Below, piece after piece: positions 40,732-50,318 of a stretch of 64,000 nt of DNA. Each line of letters begins with the position of its first letter. Within the stretch, counting starts at the first letter, position 1. The stretch comes from Verrucomicrobiota bacterium (lineage in GTDB: Bacteria > Verrucomicrobiota > Verrucomicrobiia > Opitutales > Opitutaceae). Below the pieces are notes generated by a model, which made no database searches, had not been told where the DNA came from, and saw only the letters and a list, made by a program, of their open reading frames with translations. The stretch is taken from assembly GCA_023457035.1 (NCBI GenBank), contig JAEWNN010000136.1:1-64000 (forward strand). Direction: 5' to 3'. Made by a program: the position numbers and the translations under genes.

Positions 40732-41618
40732 GCGAACGTCCCTCCACGATCCGCATCTGGCTGCTGGCCGCGCGGCCGAAAACGCTGCCGGCCGCGCTGG
40801 TGCCCGTGCTGGTGGGCTCGGCGTTCGCGGCGTACGCCGGGGCGTTCCACTGGGGCGCGGCGACGCTGTGCCTGGGCTTCGCGCTGCTGGTGCAGATCGG
40901 GACCAACTTCGCCAACGACTACTTCGACTATGTGCAGGGCGCGGACACGGCGCAGCGCGTGGGGCCGGCGCGGGCGGTGGCGTCGGGCTGGGTGACGCCG
41001 GGCACGATGCGCACGGCGATGCTGCTGGTGTTCGCTGCGGCGTTCGCGGTCGGGCTCGGGCTGATCCATTTCGGCGGCTGGGGGCTGCTGCCGCTCGGCG
41101 TGTTGTGCATCCTCTGCGGGATCGCGTACACGGGCGGGCCGTACCCGCTCGGCTACCACGGGTTGGGCGACGTGTTCGTGTTTCTCTTCTTCGGGCTGGT
41201 GGCGGTGGGCGCGACGTTCTGGGTGCAGGCGCACACGCTCACCTGGGAGATGTTGCTCGCGGCGGCGGCGATCGGGGCCCTGGCGGCGAACATCCTGGTC
41301 GCGAACAACTATCGCGACCGCGTGACCGATGCCGCGGCCGGCAAGCGCACGCTGGTCGTGCGTTTCGGCGAGCGTTTCGGCCGCCTCCAGTACGGCGCGG
41401 CGGTGCTGCTCAGCGGTACGGTGCCGCTGGTGCTGTGGGCGCGAGGGTTCGGCGCGTGGTCGCTGCTCGGGTTGTGCGCGCTGCCTTGGGGCGTGGGCTG
41501 TTGGCGGCAACTGCGACCGGCGGCGTCGGCTCCGGCGCTGATCCGGCTGCTCGCCCGCACGGCGGCCCACCTGGCGCTGTTCGGGCTGCTCCTGTCGGCC
41601 GGGCTCGCGCTCGGTTGA
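40728..41618 (+). CDS. menA: 1,4-dihydroxy-2-naphthoate polyprenyltransferase
   Basis: MenA attaches the isoprenoid chain to 1,4-dihydroxy-2-naphthoate in menaquinone synthesis, in the inner membrane. The 296-residue protein begins RIWLLAARPKTLPAALVPVLVGSA, the usual MenA opening. It has the first Asp-rich motif NDYFDYVQGAD (about 61-71), the second NYRDRVTDAAAGKRTLVVRFG and about eight transmembrane helices. It overlaps the preceding TPR gene as ATGA. The presence of menA shows that the organism uses menaquinone. Confidence 0.93.
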   Translation: MSERPSTIRIWLLAARPKTLPAALVPVLVGSAFAAYAGAFHWGAATLCLGFALLVQIGTNFANDYFDYVQGADTAQRVGPARAVASGWVTPGTMRTAMLLVFAAAFAVGLGLIHFGGWGLLPLGVLCILCGIAYTGGPYPLGYHGLGDVFVFLFFGLVAVGATFWVQAHTLTWEMLLAAAAIGALAANILVANNYRDRVTDAAAGKRTLVVRFGERFGRLQYGAAVLLSGTVPLVLWARGFGAWSLLGLCALPWGVGCWRQLRPAASAPALIRLLARTAAHLALFGLLLSAGLALG

Positions 41619-41740
41619 GCGGGATCGCCGCCGCGCACCGGCGCGATTCGCGGATAATGCGTGGGACGGGGTTGGCGGGGTGGGGCGGCTTGCGTTTCCC
41701 GGTGCGCCGGCGCTTGTTGCTTCCACCACCGCAAGAACCG

Positions 41741-42853
41741 ATGAACCGTCGCCACTTCCTCAGTGCATCGGCCGCCGCCACGGCCGGGCTGCTCCTCCCC
41801 CGTTCGCTGCCGGCACAGGAGGAGGCGGCCGCAGCGCCTGCGCCGACCGCCCAGCCGAAGATCCCGCGGTGGCGCGGTTTCAACCTCACCGAGCTCACCG
41901 GCGGCCGGCGCGGCCAGCGCTTCCGCCGGAGCGATTTCGAGTGGATGGCGGAGTGGGGCTTCGATTTCGCCCGGCTGCCGATGTCGTACTGGGCGTGGTC
42001 GAGCGCGGAGCGCTGGATGGAGATCGACGAGCGTGCACTGGCGCCGATCGACGAGGCGATCGAGTGGGGGCGCGAGTTCGGTATCCACATCAACCTGAAC
42101 TTCCATCGCCTCCCCGGCTACTGCGTGAACGGCCGCGAACAGGAGCCGGCGCAGTTGTTCGACAGCCCGCGCGAGTCCTTCGACCGGGCGTTGCCGGTGG
42201 CCGTGCACCACTGGCGCACCTTCGCGCGCCGCTACAAAGGGATCCCGCGCGAGCGGCTCAGTTTCGACCTGTTCAACGAGCCGCCGTTCATGGCCGACCA
42301 TTCTCGGTACGTGGAGACCGCGCGGGCGCTCGTCGCCGCGATCCGCGCCGAGGATCCGGGCCGGTTGATCGTGGCCGACGGCGCCGACATCGGGCAGACG
42401 CCCGTGCCGGGGTTGGTCGACCTCGGACTGGTACAGAGCACGCGCGGCTACCTGCCGAAGATGGTCAGCCACTACACGGCGACCTGGGTGCCGGCCAACG
42501 AGTTCGAGTCGACCGAGCCGCCGGTGTGGCCGATGACCGACAAACACGGCGTGCGTTGGGACCGCGAGAAACTGCGCGCCGAGCTCATCGCGAAGTGGGA
42601 GCCGCTCACGCGCCTCGGGGTGCCGGTGCATGTGGGCGAATGGGGCTGTTTCAACCGCACCCAGCACGCGGCGATGATCGGCTGGATGAGCGACCTGCTC
42701 GCGCTCTGGCGGGAGGCGGGGTGGGGCTGGGCGATGTGGAACCTGCGCGGGGCGTTCGGCGTGGTCGACAGCGGCCGCGACGACGTGAAGTACGACTCGT
42801 TCCGCGGCCACAAGCTCGACCGCGAGTTGCTCGAACTCATCCGCGCGCACTGA
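41741..42853 (+). CDS. Exported glycoside hydrolase family 5-like (cellulase fold)
   Basis: The 370-residue protein starts with a Tat-type leader (NRRHFLSASAAATAGLLLP). The catalytic domain is a GH5-type barrel: RWRGFNLTELTGGRRG, FARLPMSYWAWSS, GIHINLNFHRLPGYCVN, the acid/base Glu180 in FDLFNEPPF, and the nucleophile Glu300 in VHVGEWGCFN. GWGWAMWNLRGAFGVVDS follows, typical of the last strand. Both catalytic glutamates are present. The exact beta-glucan or mannan substrate cannot be told. Together with the esterase at 13.8 kb it points to plant-type polysaccharide use. Confidence 0.9.
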   Translation: MNRRHFLSASAAATAGLLLPRSLPAQEEAAAAPAPTAQPKIPRWRGFNLTELTGGRRGQRFRRSDFEWMAEWGFDFARLPMSYWAWSSAERWMEIDERALAPIDEAIEWGREFGIHINLNFHRLPGYCVNGREQEPAQLFDSPRESFDRALPVAVHHWRTFARRYKGIPRERLSFDLFNEPPFMADHSRYVETARALVAAIRAEDPGRLIVADGADIGQTPVPGLVDLGLVQSTRGYLPKMVSHYTATWVPANEFESTEPPVWPMTDKHGVRWDREKLRAELIAKWEPLTRLGVPVHVGEWGCFNRTQHAAMIGWMSDLLALWREAGWGWAMWNLRGAFGVVDSGRDDVKYDSFRGHKLDRELLELIRAH

Positions 42854-42979
42854 GGCTGTCCCCTGTGGCGCCCCGCTCCCGCGCGGGCGAGGTCCGACCC
42901 CGCGGCACTTGGGCTTGGCGCGGGGCCGGGAAACCCGCTTGCACGGTGGGCCCACCGCCCTAGACCTGCTCGCCGTGAG

Positions 42980-43798
42980 ATGAGCCTCTCCTTTCCCACA
43001 CGAGCACTCCTCCCGGCGCGCGGCATGGCCCGCGTGCGGGCGCTTTTCGGCGGCTGGACCGTGCTGGTGCTGCTCTTCTTCTACACGCCGATCCTGTTTC
43101 TGGTGGCGTATTCGTTCAACAGCTCGCGGCTGAACATCGTGTGGGAGGGTTTCACGCTGAAGTGGTACGTGGAGCTCTGGAACGACAACCGCCTGCTCGC
43201 GGCGCTGGAGAACAGCCTGTTCGTGGCCGTGGCCGCCACGGCCCTGTCGATCGTGATCGGCACGACCGGGGCGTGGTTGCTGCATCGCTACCGTTACCGC
43301 GGCGTGCGCACGATCGGCACGCTGGCGTTCATCCCGATGGTGGTGCCGGAGATCATCATGGGCATCAGCCTGCTGGTCTTCTTCAAGACCGTCGGGGTGG
43401 GGCTCGGCTACGGCACGGTGATCGTGGCGCACACGACCTTCTGCTTCCCGTTCGTGATGGCGGCGGTGCAGGCGCGGCTGGCGGGGCTCGATCCCGCGCT
43501 GGAGGAGGCGGCGCTCGATCTCGGGGCCACGCCGCTGAAGGCGTTCTGGCATGTGATCGTGCCGTACCTGATGCCGGCGATCGTCTCGGGCGGGCTCATG
43601 GCGTTCGCGCTCTCGATGGACGAGCTCATCGTCACCTATTTCACGTCGAGCTCCTCCTCGGCCACGTTGCCGCTGCGGATCTACGGCATGGCCAAGGTCG
43701 GCCTGAATCCGAAGATCAACGCCCTCTCGACCATCTTCATTGTGGCAACGATCGTGCTGCTGCTCGCCTCCGAATGGGTGAAGCGCCTGCGCCGCTGA
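42980..43798 (+). CDS. potC: Spermidine/putrescine ABC transporter permease, PotC-type
   Basis: The 272-residue permease has six transmembrane helices and the EAA loop ([25 protein letters not shown]) that docks on the ATPase. FSMDEL-type residues appear as FALSMDELIVTYFTSS near the C-terminus, typical of PotC/PotI. It is the first gene of a four-gene operon (potC, potD, potB, potA) in an order different from the enteric potABCD. Cargo is inferred from family similarity. Related systems may carry other polyamines. Confidence 0.88.
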   Translation: MSLSFPTRALLPARGMARVRALFGGWTVLVLLFFYTPILFLVAYSFNSSRLNIVWEGFTLKWYVELWNDNRLLAALENSLFVAVAATALSIVIGTTGAWLLHRYRYRGVRTIGTLAFIPMVVPEIIMGISLLVFFKTVGVGLGYGTVIVAHTTFCFPFVMAAVQARLAGLDPALEEAALDLGATPLKAFWHVIVPYLMPAIVSGGLMAFALSMDELIVTYFTSSSSSATLPLRIYGMAKVGLNPKINALSTIFIVATIVLLLASEWVKRLRR

Positions 43799-43833
43799 GC
43801 CCGCAACCCGCCGCTATTCCTCAACCCAACGAA

Positions 43834-44865
43834 ATGAAGACACGTCTCGGTTCGCTGCTTGCACTCGGGCTGGCCCTCGGCGCCGCCCTCGACCTCTCCG
43901 CCGCCCGCAAGGAAGTCAACCTGTTCGGCTGGTCCGAGTACGTGCCCCAGGAGGTGCTCGACCTGTTCAAGGAGGAGACCGGCATCACGGTGAACTACGA
44001 GACCTACGCCTCCAACGAGGAGATGCTCTCCAAGCTGCTCGGCGGCGCGGGCGACTACGACCTGGTCCAGCCCTCCGAGTACGTGGTCGAGTCGCTGGTG
44101 AAGGCCGGCAAGTTGGCGGAGATCGATTTCGCGAACGTTCCGAATCTCAAGAACATCAACCCCGCGTACCTGCACCGCCCGCATGACCCGGAGCAGAAGT
44201 ACAGCGTGCCGTACATGGTCGGTGCGATCAGCATCGTGGTGAACACCGCGCGGGTGAAGGAGCCGGTGACCGGCTTCCAAGATGTCTTCAGCGGCAGATA
44301 CGCCGGGCGCATCGTTTCGCTCAACGACAACCGCGAGCTGCTCACCTGGGCGCTGCAGACGCTCGGGCGCGACTTCAACGCGGTCACGCCCGAGAACATC
44401 GCCGCGGCCCGCCCGCTGCTCCAGAAGTGGTTGCCGCAGGTCAAGATCTTCGATTCCGACAGCCCGAAGACCAAGCTGCTCAACGGCGACGTCGACATCG
44501 GCATCGTGTGGCCCGGCGAGGCGGCGATCCTCCACCGCGAGGACAGGAAGTTCGCCTGTATCCTGCCCGTGGAGGGATCGCACGTGACGATCGACAGCCT
44601 GGTGATCCCGAAGGAGGCGCCGCACAAGGCCGAGGCCGAGGCGTTCATCAACTTCATCCTGCGGCCCGAGATCAGCGTGCTCATCTCGCGCGCCTTCCCG
44701 TACACCAATCCCAACGCCGAGGCCTGCAAACTCCTCACTCCGGAGGAACTCGCCAACCCGGCCAGCTTCCCGCCGGGCGTCGAGACGCTGCCGACGTTCA
44801 AGGCCATCGGCCAGGCCGCGGCCCAGGTCGACAAGCTCATCACCGACCTCAAGAGCGGCTCCTGA
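43834..44865 (+). CDS. potD: Polyamine-binding periplasmic protein, PotD/PotF-type
   Basis: The 343-residue protein has a signal peptide (LLALGLALGAALDLSAA). The polyamine-binding fold follows: VNLFGWSEYVPQEVLDLFKEETGI, NYETYASNEEMLSKLLGGAGDYDLVQPSEY, and PYMVGAISIVVNTARV. IGIVWPGEAAILHRED and SHVTIDSLVIPKEAPHKAEAEAFINFI complete the match. The Trp, Glu and Asp residues that hold the polyamine amines are at their usual places. It is followed by a strong terminator-like hairpin before potB. Confidence 0.9.
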   Translation: MKTRLGSLLALGLALGAALDLSAARKEVNLFGWSEYVPQEVLDLFKEETGITVNYETYASNEEMLSKLLGGAGDYDLVQPSEYVVESLVKAGKLAEIDFANVPNLKNINPAYLHRPHDPEQKYSVPYMVGAISIVVNTARVKEPVTGFQDVFSGRYAGRIVSLNDNRELLTWALQTLGRDFNAVTPENIAAARPLLQKWLPQVKIFDSDSPKTKLLNGDVDIGIVWPGEAAILHREDRKFACILPVEGSHVTIDSLVIPKEAPHKAEAEAFINFILRPEISVLISRAFPYTNPNAEACKLLTPEELANPASFPPGVETLPTFKAIGQAAAQVDKLITDLKSGS

Positions 44866-44872
44866 TCCACTG

Positions 44873-44908
44873 GGCGGCCGGCCTCGACACGGGCCGGCCG
44901 CCGTTTTT
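44873..44908 (+). terminator. Terminator-like hairpin between potD and potB
   Basis: Perfect 11-bp stem ggcggccggcc (44873-44883) / ggccggccgcc (44892-44902), 8-base loop, then g and five T. It sits inside the operon, after the binding-protein gene. Partial termination there would keep potD mRNA above that of potB and potA. Confidence 0.85.
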
Positions 44909-44921
44909 CTCCTCTCGCGAA

Positions 44922-45803
44922 ATGTCTGCCCCCCGCGCCTCCACCGACAACTCCGCCGGCGCCCAACGCGCGCCGCGTACGATCGGCTGGTTGCTGCTCA
45001 CCCCGCTGCTGCTGTGGCTCACGCTCTTCGTCGTCGTGCCCACGGCGATCCTGTTCGTCTACAGCTTCTGCCAGCGCGACGAGCTGGGGCAGGTGGTCTT
45101 CGCGTTCACTCCGACCAACTACGCGCGCATCCTCGATCCGGTGTACCTCGGGATCCTCGGCCGCTCCCTCTGGTACGCGGCGCTCACGACCACGTTGTGC
45201 CTGGTGATCGGTTACCCCGTCGCCTATTTCATCGGACGGTCGCCGCCGGCGCGGCGCTCGACGTTGCTGCTGCTGGTGATGATCCCGTTCTGGATCAGCT
45301 TCTTGCTGCGCACCTATGCGTGGCTCTCGCTGCTCAAGGGCGAGGGCTTGGTCAGCGCGCTGCTGCAGGGGCTGCATCTGCTCACCGGCCCGCTCGACGT
45401 CCTCTACTCGCCGACCGCCGTGATCCTCGGCCTAGTCTACACCTACCTGCCGTTCATGATCCTGCCGATCTTCACCAGCGCGGAGAAGCTGGACAACTCC
45501 ATGGTCGAGGCGGCGCTCGATCTCGGTGCGGGCCCGGTGCGCGCCTTCACGCAGGTCATCATTCCGCTCACCAAGCCGGGCATCTTCGCCGGCGTGCTGC
45601 TGGTCTTCGTGCCGTCGATCGGCATGTTCGCCGTCACCGATTTGATGGGCGGGGCGAAGGTGCCGATGATCGGCAACGTCATCCAGAACCAGTTCGGCCA
45701 GGCGCGCGACTGGCCGTTCGGTGCCGCGCTCGGCATCACCTTCCTCGCGTTGTTCGCGATCACCTTCTGGTTCCTGCACGACCGCGGGGAGGCCCGGCGG
45801 TGA
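44922..45803 (+). CDS. potB: Spermidine/putrescine ABC transporter permease, PotB-type
   Basis: The 293-residue permease has six transmembrane helices, starting with [27 protein letters not shown]. The PotB/PotH features are [41 protein letters not shown] and the EAA loop [26 protein letters not shown]. It follows the terminator-like hairpin by 13 bp, so its transcription depends on read-through or on a promoter hidden in potD. It is separated from potA by 70 bp. Confidence 0.9.
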   Translation: MSAPRASTDNSAGAQRAPRTIGWLLLTPLLLWLTLFVVVPTAILFVYSFCQRDELGQVVFAFTPTNYARILDPVYLGILGRSLWYAALTTTLCLVIGYPVAYFIGRSPPARRSTLLLLVMIPFWISFLLRTYAWLSLLKGEGLVSALLQGLHLLTGPLDVLYSPTAVILGLVYTYLPFMILPIFTSAEKLDNSMVEAALDLGAGPVRAFTQVIIPLTKPGIFAGVLLVFVPSIGMFAVTDLMGGAKVPMIGNVIQNQFGQARDWPFGAALGITFLALFAITFWFLHDRGEARR

Positions 45804-45873
45804 ACCCGCGTCGTGGGCTCCGCCCCAGAGCGCGCTTGCGCCGAATCCCGCTTCCCCGATCCTGATTCCGCCC

Positions 45874-47040
45874 GTGCACGAACATCCCGACACCCAACTC
45901 GAATGGGAATTCCGTCTGCCGCCCGCGCCGCTCGCCGCGGCTCCGGCCGACGTCTCGGCCGCGGTCATGGTCGAGCTGCGCGGTGTCACCAAGAGCTTCG
46001 GACCGGTGACCGCCGTCGACCACGTCGACCTCACGATCCGCAAGGGCGAGTTTCTCACGCTCCTCGGGCCCTCCGGCTGCGGCAAGACCACGCTGCTGCG
46101 CCTGCTTGCCGGCTTCGAGGTGCCGACCGCCGGCGAGATCCTCCTCGAGGGCAAGGACGTGTCGAACATCCCGCCGTACCGGCGCGACGTGAACCAGGTG
46201 TTCCAGAGCTATGCGATTTTCCCGCACCTGAGCGTCGCGGACAACATCGCGTTTGGGCTGAAGATGCGCCACGTGCCGGCCGCGGAGCGCCGTGCGCGCG
46301 TCGAGGAGGCGCTGGAGTTGGTCTCGCTCGGCGGGCTGGGCAAGCGCCGGCCGCAGGAGCTTTCCGGCGGGCAGCGGCAGCGCGTCGCCCTGGCGCGCGC
46401 GCTGGTGTGCCGGCCGAAGGTGCTGCTGCTCGACGAACCCCTCTCGGCGCTCGACGCCAAACTGCGCCACGCCATGCAGCTCGAGCTCAAGCAGCTCCAG
46501 CGGCAGCTGGGCATCACCTTCGTCTTCGTCACCCACGACCAGGAGGAGGCGCTGATCATGAGCGACCGCATCGCCGTGATCCATCGCGGGCGCATCGACC
46601 AACTGGGCACGGCGACCGAGATCTACCACTCGCCGGCGAGCGCCTTCACCGCCGATTTCATCGGTGAGGCCAACCTGCTCGACGGCGACATCGTCTCCAG
46701 CAACGGCGTGACGGCTCTCGTCCGGTTGGACGAGGGCGTGGAGGTGATGGTGCGCGCCGCGGCGCTGCGGCCCGGGTCGACCCGCGCGCTGCTCTCGATC
46801 CGACCGGAGAAGATCTACATCACCCGCACCAAGCCGGCGAAGGACAACTGCTTCAAGGGCGTGATCGAGAACGAGATCTTCCGCGGCGCGATGGACGAGC
46901 TGCGCATCCGCGTGGCGCACAATCTCCAGCTCATGGCCATGGTCGCCAACGAGAGCGCGCACGAGCACGCCTGGCACAAGGGCGACACCGTCTACTGCGC
47001 GATCCACACCGACGACATCGTCGTGGTGGAGCAGAAGTAG
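45874..47040 (+). CDS. potA: Spermidine/putrescine ABC transporter ATP-binding protein, PotA-type
   Basis: The 388-residue ATPase shows Walker [10 protein letters not shown] (about 65-73), the Q loop [11 protein letters not shown], the signature [15 protein letters not shown], Walker [12 protein letters not shown] and the H-loop [11 protein letters not shown]-terminal TOBE domain with [11 protein letters not shown] completes the transporter-specific form. A GTG at 45874 gives an N-terminal extension ([12 protein letters not shown]) that relatives lack. An ATG at 45967 would give the usual start [12 protein letters not shown]. Neither has a clear Shine-Dalgarno. The stop codon lies in a degenerate REP-like sequence. 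Confidence 0.92.
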   Translation: MHEHPDTQLEWEFRLPPAPLAAAPADVSAAVMVELRGVTKSFGPVTAVDHVDLTIRKGEFLTLLGPSGCGKTTLLRLLAGFEVPTAGEILLEGKDVSNIPPYRRDVNQVFQSYAIFPHLSVADNIAFGLKMRHVPAAERRARVEEALELVSLGGLGKRRPQELSGGQRQRVALARALVCRPKVLLLDEPLSALDAKLRHAMQLELKQLQRQLGITFVFVTHDQEEALIMSDRIAVIHRGRIDQLGTATEIYHSPASAFTADFIGEANLLDGDIVSSNGVTALVRLDEGVEVMVRAAALRPGSTRALLSIRPEKIYITRTKPAKDNCFKGVIENEIFRGAMDELRIRVAHNLQLMAMVANESAHEHAWHKGDTVYCAIHTDDIVVVEQK

Positions 47041-47116
47041 GGCGCGGCCGCTCGGCGAGCTGCGCGTCTTCCATCGGCACCTGAGGGTAGGGCGGGACCG
47101 CCGGGCCCGCCGAGCG
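47037..47116. repeat. REP-like nested hairpins after potA
   Basis: A gtaggg head at 47037 overlaps the potA stop, and a second one at 47087 is followed by the hairpin ggcggg (47091-47096) / cccgcc (47106-47111). An outer inverted repeat cgctcggcg (47049-47057) / cgccgagcg (47108-47116) joins the two. Head and hairpin layout match the REP elements at 18.1-18.3 kb. No gene is seen in the 180-bp gap to mazG. Confidence 0.65.
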
Positions 47117-47220
47117 AACGGACGACCCGGCGGGGGTGTGCGAGACGAGCCGGGATCGGGCGCGGGCGCGGCGGGAATTTTCGTGCGCCAGGGGCGCGGG
47201 CGCGTTCTGCTGGCGGCACG

Positions 47221-47892
47221 ATGAGCGCCGTTGAAGACCTTCGCCGCACCGTGGCCCGCCTGCGCGCGCCCGGCGGTTGCCCCTGGGATATCGAGCAGAC
47301 GCACCAGTCGCTGGCCGTCTGCCTGATCGAGGAGTGTGCCGAGTTGCTCGACACGATCGACCGGCTCGACATGGAGCACATGCGCGAGGAGCTCGGCGAC
47401 GTGCTCATCCAGGTCGTCTTCCATGCGCAGCTCGCCGAGGAAAAGGGGCTGTTCGACCTCGAGGCCGTGGCGCGCGAGATCAACGAGAAGCTCATCCGCC
47501 GGCATCCCCACGTCTTCGGCACCGGAAAACTGGACACCTCGGCCCAGGTGATCACGCAGTGGGAGCAGATCAAGGCGACCGAGAAGAAGAACGGCAACCA
47601 GCCCGTGGCGACCGGCGTGTTCAAGCGCCAGCCGCCCGCGCTGCCCTCGCTGCTCAACGCGCTGGAGGTCTACAAGCAGATCCACAAGAAGAAGCTCCCC
47701 GCCTCCGGCGTGATCGACGAGGCGCGTGTCGCCCAGCTCGCCGACGGCCTGACCGAGGCCGAGGCGGGGCGGAAACTTTTCGAACTCGCCGCGGCCTGCC
47801 GCCAGGCGGGGATCGACCCGGAGTCCGCGCTGCGGCGCGAGACGTTGCGCGTGACCACGGACGTCGAGGCGCAGGCGAAGGCCCAGGCCTGA
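47221..47892 (+). CDS. mazG: Nucleoside triphosphate pyrophosphohydrolase MazG
   Basis: MazG hydrolyses NTPs and dNTPs to monophosphates and helps limit damaged nucleotides and stringent signals. The 223-residue protein has the MazG signature GGCPWDIEQTHQSL, the metal-binding EECAELLDTID and EELGDVLIQVVFHAQLAEE, and KLIRRHPHVFG. W-x-x-I-K (QWEQIKATEK) follows, as in the standard form. The second half is a degenerate repeat. The three Glu/Asp motifs needed for Mg binding are intact. Confidence 0.94.
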   Translation: MSAVEDLRRTVARLRAPGGCPWDIEQTHQSLAVCLIEECAELLDTIDRLDMEHMREELGDVLIQVVFHAQLAEEKGLFDLEAVAREINEKLIRRHPHVFGTGKLDTSAQVITQWEQIKATEKKNGNQPVATGVFKRQPPALPSLLNALEVYKQIHKKKLPASGVIDEARVAQLADGLTEAEAGRKLFELAAACRQAGIDPESALRRETLRVTTDVEAQAKAQA

Positions 47893-47922
47893 GCACCCGG
47901 CGCGGCGAATCCCTCCGGCCCC

Positions 47923-48876
47923 ATGGGCGACCACGCGGACGAATCCGACCCAACGGCGCTGCTGCCGGCGGTCGCCGCGGAGTGGCTGCAGCCATGGCTC
48001 GACCACCTCGCGCTGGAGCGGCGCTGCTCGCCGTACACGGTACGCAACTACCGGCAGGCGTTCGAGGACTTCCACCGCTGGCTGCGCGGGGCGGGCCTGG
48101 CGGAGCGGGCCTTCGACTCGTTCGACCAGCGTGCGATGCGCGACTTCGTTATCGAGGCGCAGCGGCGGTTCGACCGGCGGACGTTGCACAACCACGTCTC
48201 GGGCCTGCGGGCGTTCTACCGGTTCTGGATGCGGCGAGGGAAGCTGGACCGGAATCCGTTCACCGGGGTGGCGCTGCCCAAGCTCGAGAAGCGGCTGCCG
48301 AAGTTTCTCACCGAGAAGCAGGCCGATGCGCTGCTCACCGCGCCGATGCGGCGGCTGGAGGCCGGCGAGGGCGATGCGTTCGAGTGCTGGCGCGACCGGC
48401 TCGCGCTGGAGCTGCTCTACGGCGCCGGGCTGCGCATCAGCGAGCTGTGCGGGCTCAACTACGGGATGATCGATCTCGGGGAGGGCGTGGCGCGCGTGCT
48501 CGGCAAGGGCCGCAAGGAGCGGATCTGCCCGATCGGGGCGGTGGCGAAGACGGTGCTGGAGCGGTTCCGCTCCGAGTTCGCGCCCGCCAAGGGGCCCGCC
48601 GATCCGGTGATCGTCGGCGCGCAGGGACGGCGGCTCACGCCGACGGCCGTGCAGCTCATGATGAAGCGTTACCTCGCGCTCTGCGGCCTGCCGATGGACC
48701 TCACGCCGCACAAGCTCCGCCACTCGTTCGCCACGCACCTGCTCGACCGCGGCGCCGACCTGCGGCTCGTCCAGGAACTGCTCGGTCACTCCAAGCTCAC
48801 GACCACGCAGATCTACACCCATGTGACGATCGCGCGGTTGAAGGATGTGTATCGGCAAGCCCACCCGCGGGCGTGA
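47923..48876 (+). CDS. Tyrosine recombinase XerC/XerD type
   Basis: The 317-residue recombinase resolves chromosome dimers at dif with a partner, in the housekeeping form. It has the N-terminal SAM-like domain (LERRCSPYTVRNYRQAFEDFHRWL) and the catalytic domain with R171 (GAGLRISELCGL), K196, H263 and R266 (PHKLRHSFATHLL), H289 (LLGHSKL) and nucleophile Y298 (TTQIYTHV). The length and the lack of an added domain fit Xer rather than an integron or phage integrase. No attachment sites or phage genes are near, so a chromosomal role is preferred. XerC and XerD cannot be told apart here. Confidence 0.92.
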   Translation: MGDHADESDPTALLPAVAAEWLQPWLDHLALERRCSPYTVRNYRQAFEDFHRWLRGAGLAERAFDSFDQRAMRDFVIEAQRRFDRRTLHNHVSGLRAFYRFWMRRGKLDRNPFTGVALPKLEKRLPKFLTEKQADALLTAPMRRLEAGEGDAFECWRDRLALELLYGAGLRISELCGLNYGMIDLGEGVARVLGKGRKERICPIGAVAKTVLERFRSEFAPAKGPADPVIVGAQGRRLTPTAVQLMMKRYLALCGLPMDLTPHKLRHSFATHLLDRGADLRLVQELLGHSKLTTTQIYTHVTIARLKDVYRQAHPRA

Positions 48877-48980
48877 GCGGCGCTGGTGCCGTGGGCGGCT
48901 GCCGCCGGGAAGATTCGCCGATGGCGTGGCAATGCATCCGGAAGGTTCCGGCGTTGTCCGGGATGGGACGAAGCGCCTGA

Positions 48981-50246
48981 GTGGCGCACATGGCTTCCTC
49001 CGACAGCCCTGCCGCGCCCGGTCCCGCCGCTGAGCGCATTTCCCTGATCGACGCCTTGCGCGGCTCCGCGCTGGTCGGGCTGTTCGCAGTGCACTGCGTC
49101 GAGCATTTCGAGCTTACGCTCTACCCCGAGAACCGGTCGGCGCTGATGCTGCAGCTCGATACCTGGGCGAATTCGACGGCGTTCTTCCTCTTCAGCGGCA
49201 AGGCGTACGCGATCTTTGCGATGATGTTCGGCGTGAGCTTCATGTTGCTGCTCCAAAGCTGGACGAAGAAGGGCATCGACGTGTTCACGCGTTTCCCGTG
49301 GCGGCTCACGCTGCTGGCCGCGTTCGGGTACCTGAACGGCATCCTCTACAGCGGCGACATTCTGCTCGTGCTGGCGCTGCTCGGACTGCCGCTCGTGCTG
49401 ATCTACCGGCTGCCCGACAAGGTGCTCGGCTGGCTCGCGGCGCTGCTGCTCCTACAGATTCCGACCGCGGTGTACGCGATCCATTGTCTGCGGAGCCCGG
49501 GAACCGAGCTGCCGCAGCCGCTGCATTGGGGAATTTTCGGGCAGGTGCGCGCGGCGCAGGCCGGCGACTCGTGGCCCGCGCTCGCCTCGCTGCTGGCGGG
49601 CCGCGGACAACTGATGCGGTTGCTTTTCACCTACGAGACGGGGCGCTACCTCCAGATGCTCGGGCTGTTCGTGTGCGGCCTGCTCATCGGGCGGCATCAG
49701 CTCCTCGCGCAGGCGGGGGCGGCCCGGCGGTTTGCGTGGCGAGCGCTGCTTCTCGGGGCGGTCGGCTTTGCGGTTTTTCTACCGCTCAAGCTCATGCTGC
49801 CGCTGTGGGGCGTGGACGGCATGCGGGCGTACTACGTGAACAACTGGATCGGCGCCTACGCCAACCTCGCGCAGATGGCGATCTGGGTGGGCGGCTTCGT
49901 CCTGCTCTATCTGCACGGCGGCTGGCGGCGGGCGCTCGACTGGTTCGTGCCGCTGGGCCGCATGAGTCTCACCGCGTACGTCTCGCAGGCGGCGTTCTTC
50001 GTGCCGCTGTTCTACGGGTTCGGCCTCGGGCTGTATCGGCAGCTCGGGCAGTTCCACAGCCTCCTGCTCGGGCTCGGGTTCATTGTCGTGCAGGCCGCGT
50101 TGGCCAAGCTTTGGCTGAGAAACTTCCACTACGGCCCGCTGGAGTGGCTCTGGCGCGCCGGCACGATCCGGTCGTGGCAGGTGCCGTTTCGGCGGATCTC
50201 GCCGCAGGAGCAAAGCGTGCCCGCGGTGGTGCCGGCCGGAAGATAA
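48981..50246 (+). CDS. DUF418 family membrane protein
   Basis: The 421-residue protein has about ten transmembrane segments. The family opening is RISLIDALRGSALVGLFAVHCVEHFEL, followed by FFLFSGKAYAIFAMMFGVSFMLLLQSW. The C-terminal DUF418 region has GRMSLTAYVSQAAFFVPLFYGFGLGLYRQLG and LRNFHYGPLEWLWRAGTI. Such proteins (YeiB-like) are thought to be envelope acyl- or transport-related proteins, with unknown substrates. The start may be the GTG at 48981 or the ATG at 48990. Confidence 0.87.
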   Translation: MAHMASSDSPAAPGPAAERISLIDALRGSALVGLFAVHCVEHFELTLYPENRSALMLQLDTWANSTAFFLFSGKAYAIFAMMFGVSFMLLLQSWTKKGIDVFTRFPWRLTLLAAFGYLNGILYSGDILLVLALLGLPLVLIYRLPDKVLGWLAALLLLQIPTAVYAIHCLRSPGTELPQPLHWGIFGQVRAAQAGDSWPALASLLAGRGQLMRLLFTYETGRYLQMLGLFVCGLLIGRHQLLAQAGAARRFAWRALLLGAVGFAVFLPLKLMLPLWGVDGMRAYYVNNWIGAYANLAQMAIWVGGFVLLYLHGGWRRALDWFVPLGRMSLTAYVSQAAFFVPLFYGFGLGLYRQLGQFHSLLLGLGFIVVQAALAKLWLRNFHYGPLEWLWRAGTIRSWQVPFRRISPQEQSVPAVVPAGR

Positions 50247-50318
50247 ACGGCGTCTCCGAGAACCGATGATGCGGTGACGGACCGGATTCCGTGTGGACGC
50301 CGCCGGCGGCGCAGCAGC

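Noticed and set aside
45760..48864. Open frame of 1034 codons on the minus strand over potA, mazG and the Xer gene
   Set aside because: Antisense to three well-identified genes, and its sequence shows no domain.
47923..48876. Xer-type recombinase as sign of an integrated element
   Set aside because: Length and motifs are those of housekeeping XerC/XerD, and there is no phage, transposon or att-like direct repeat around it.
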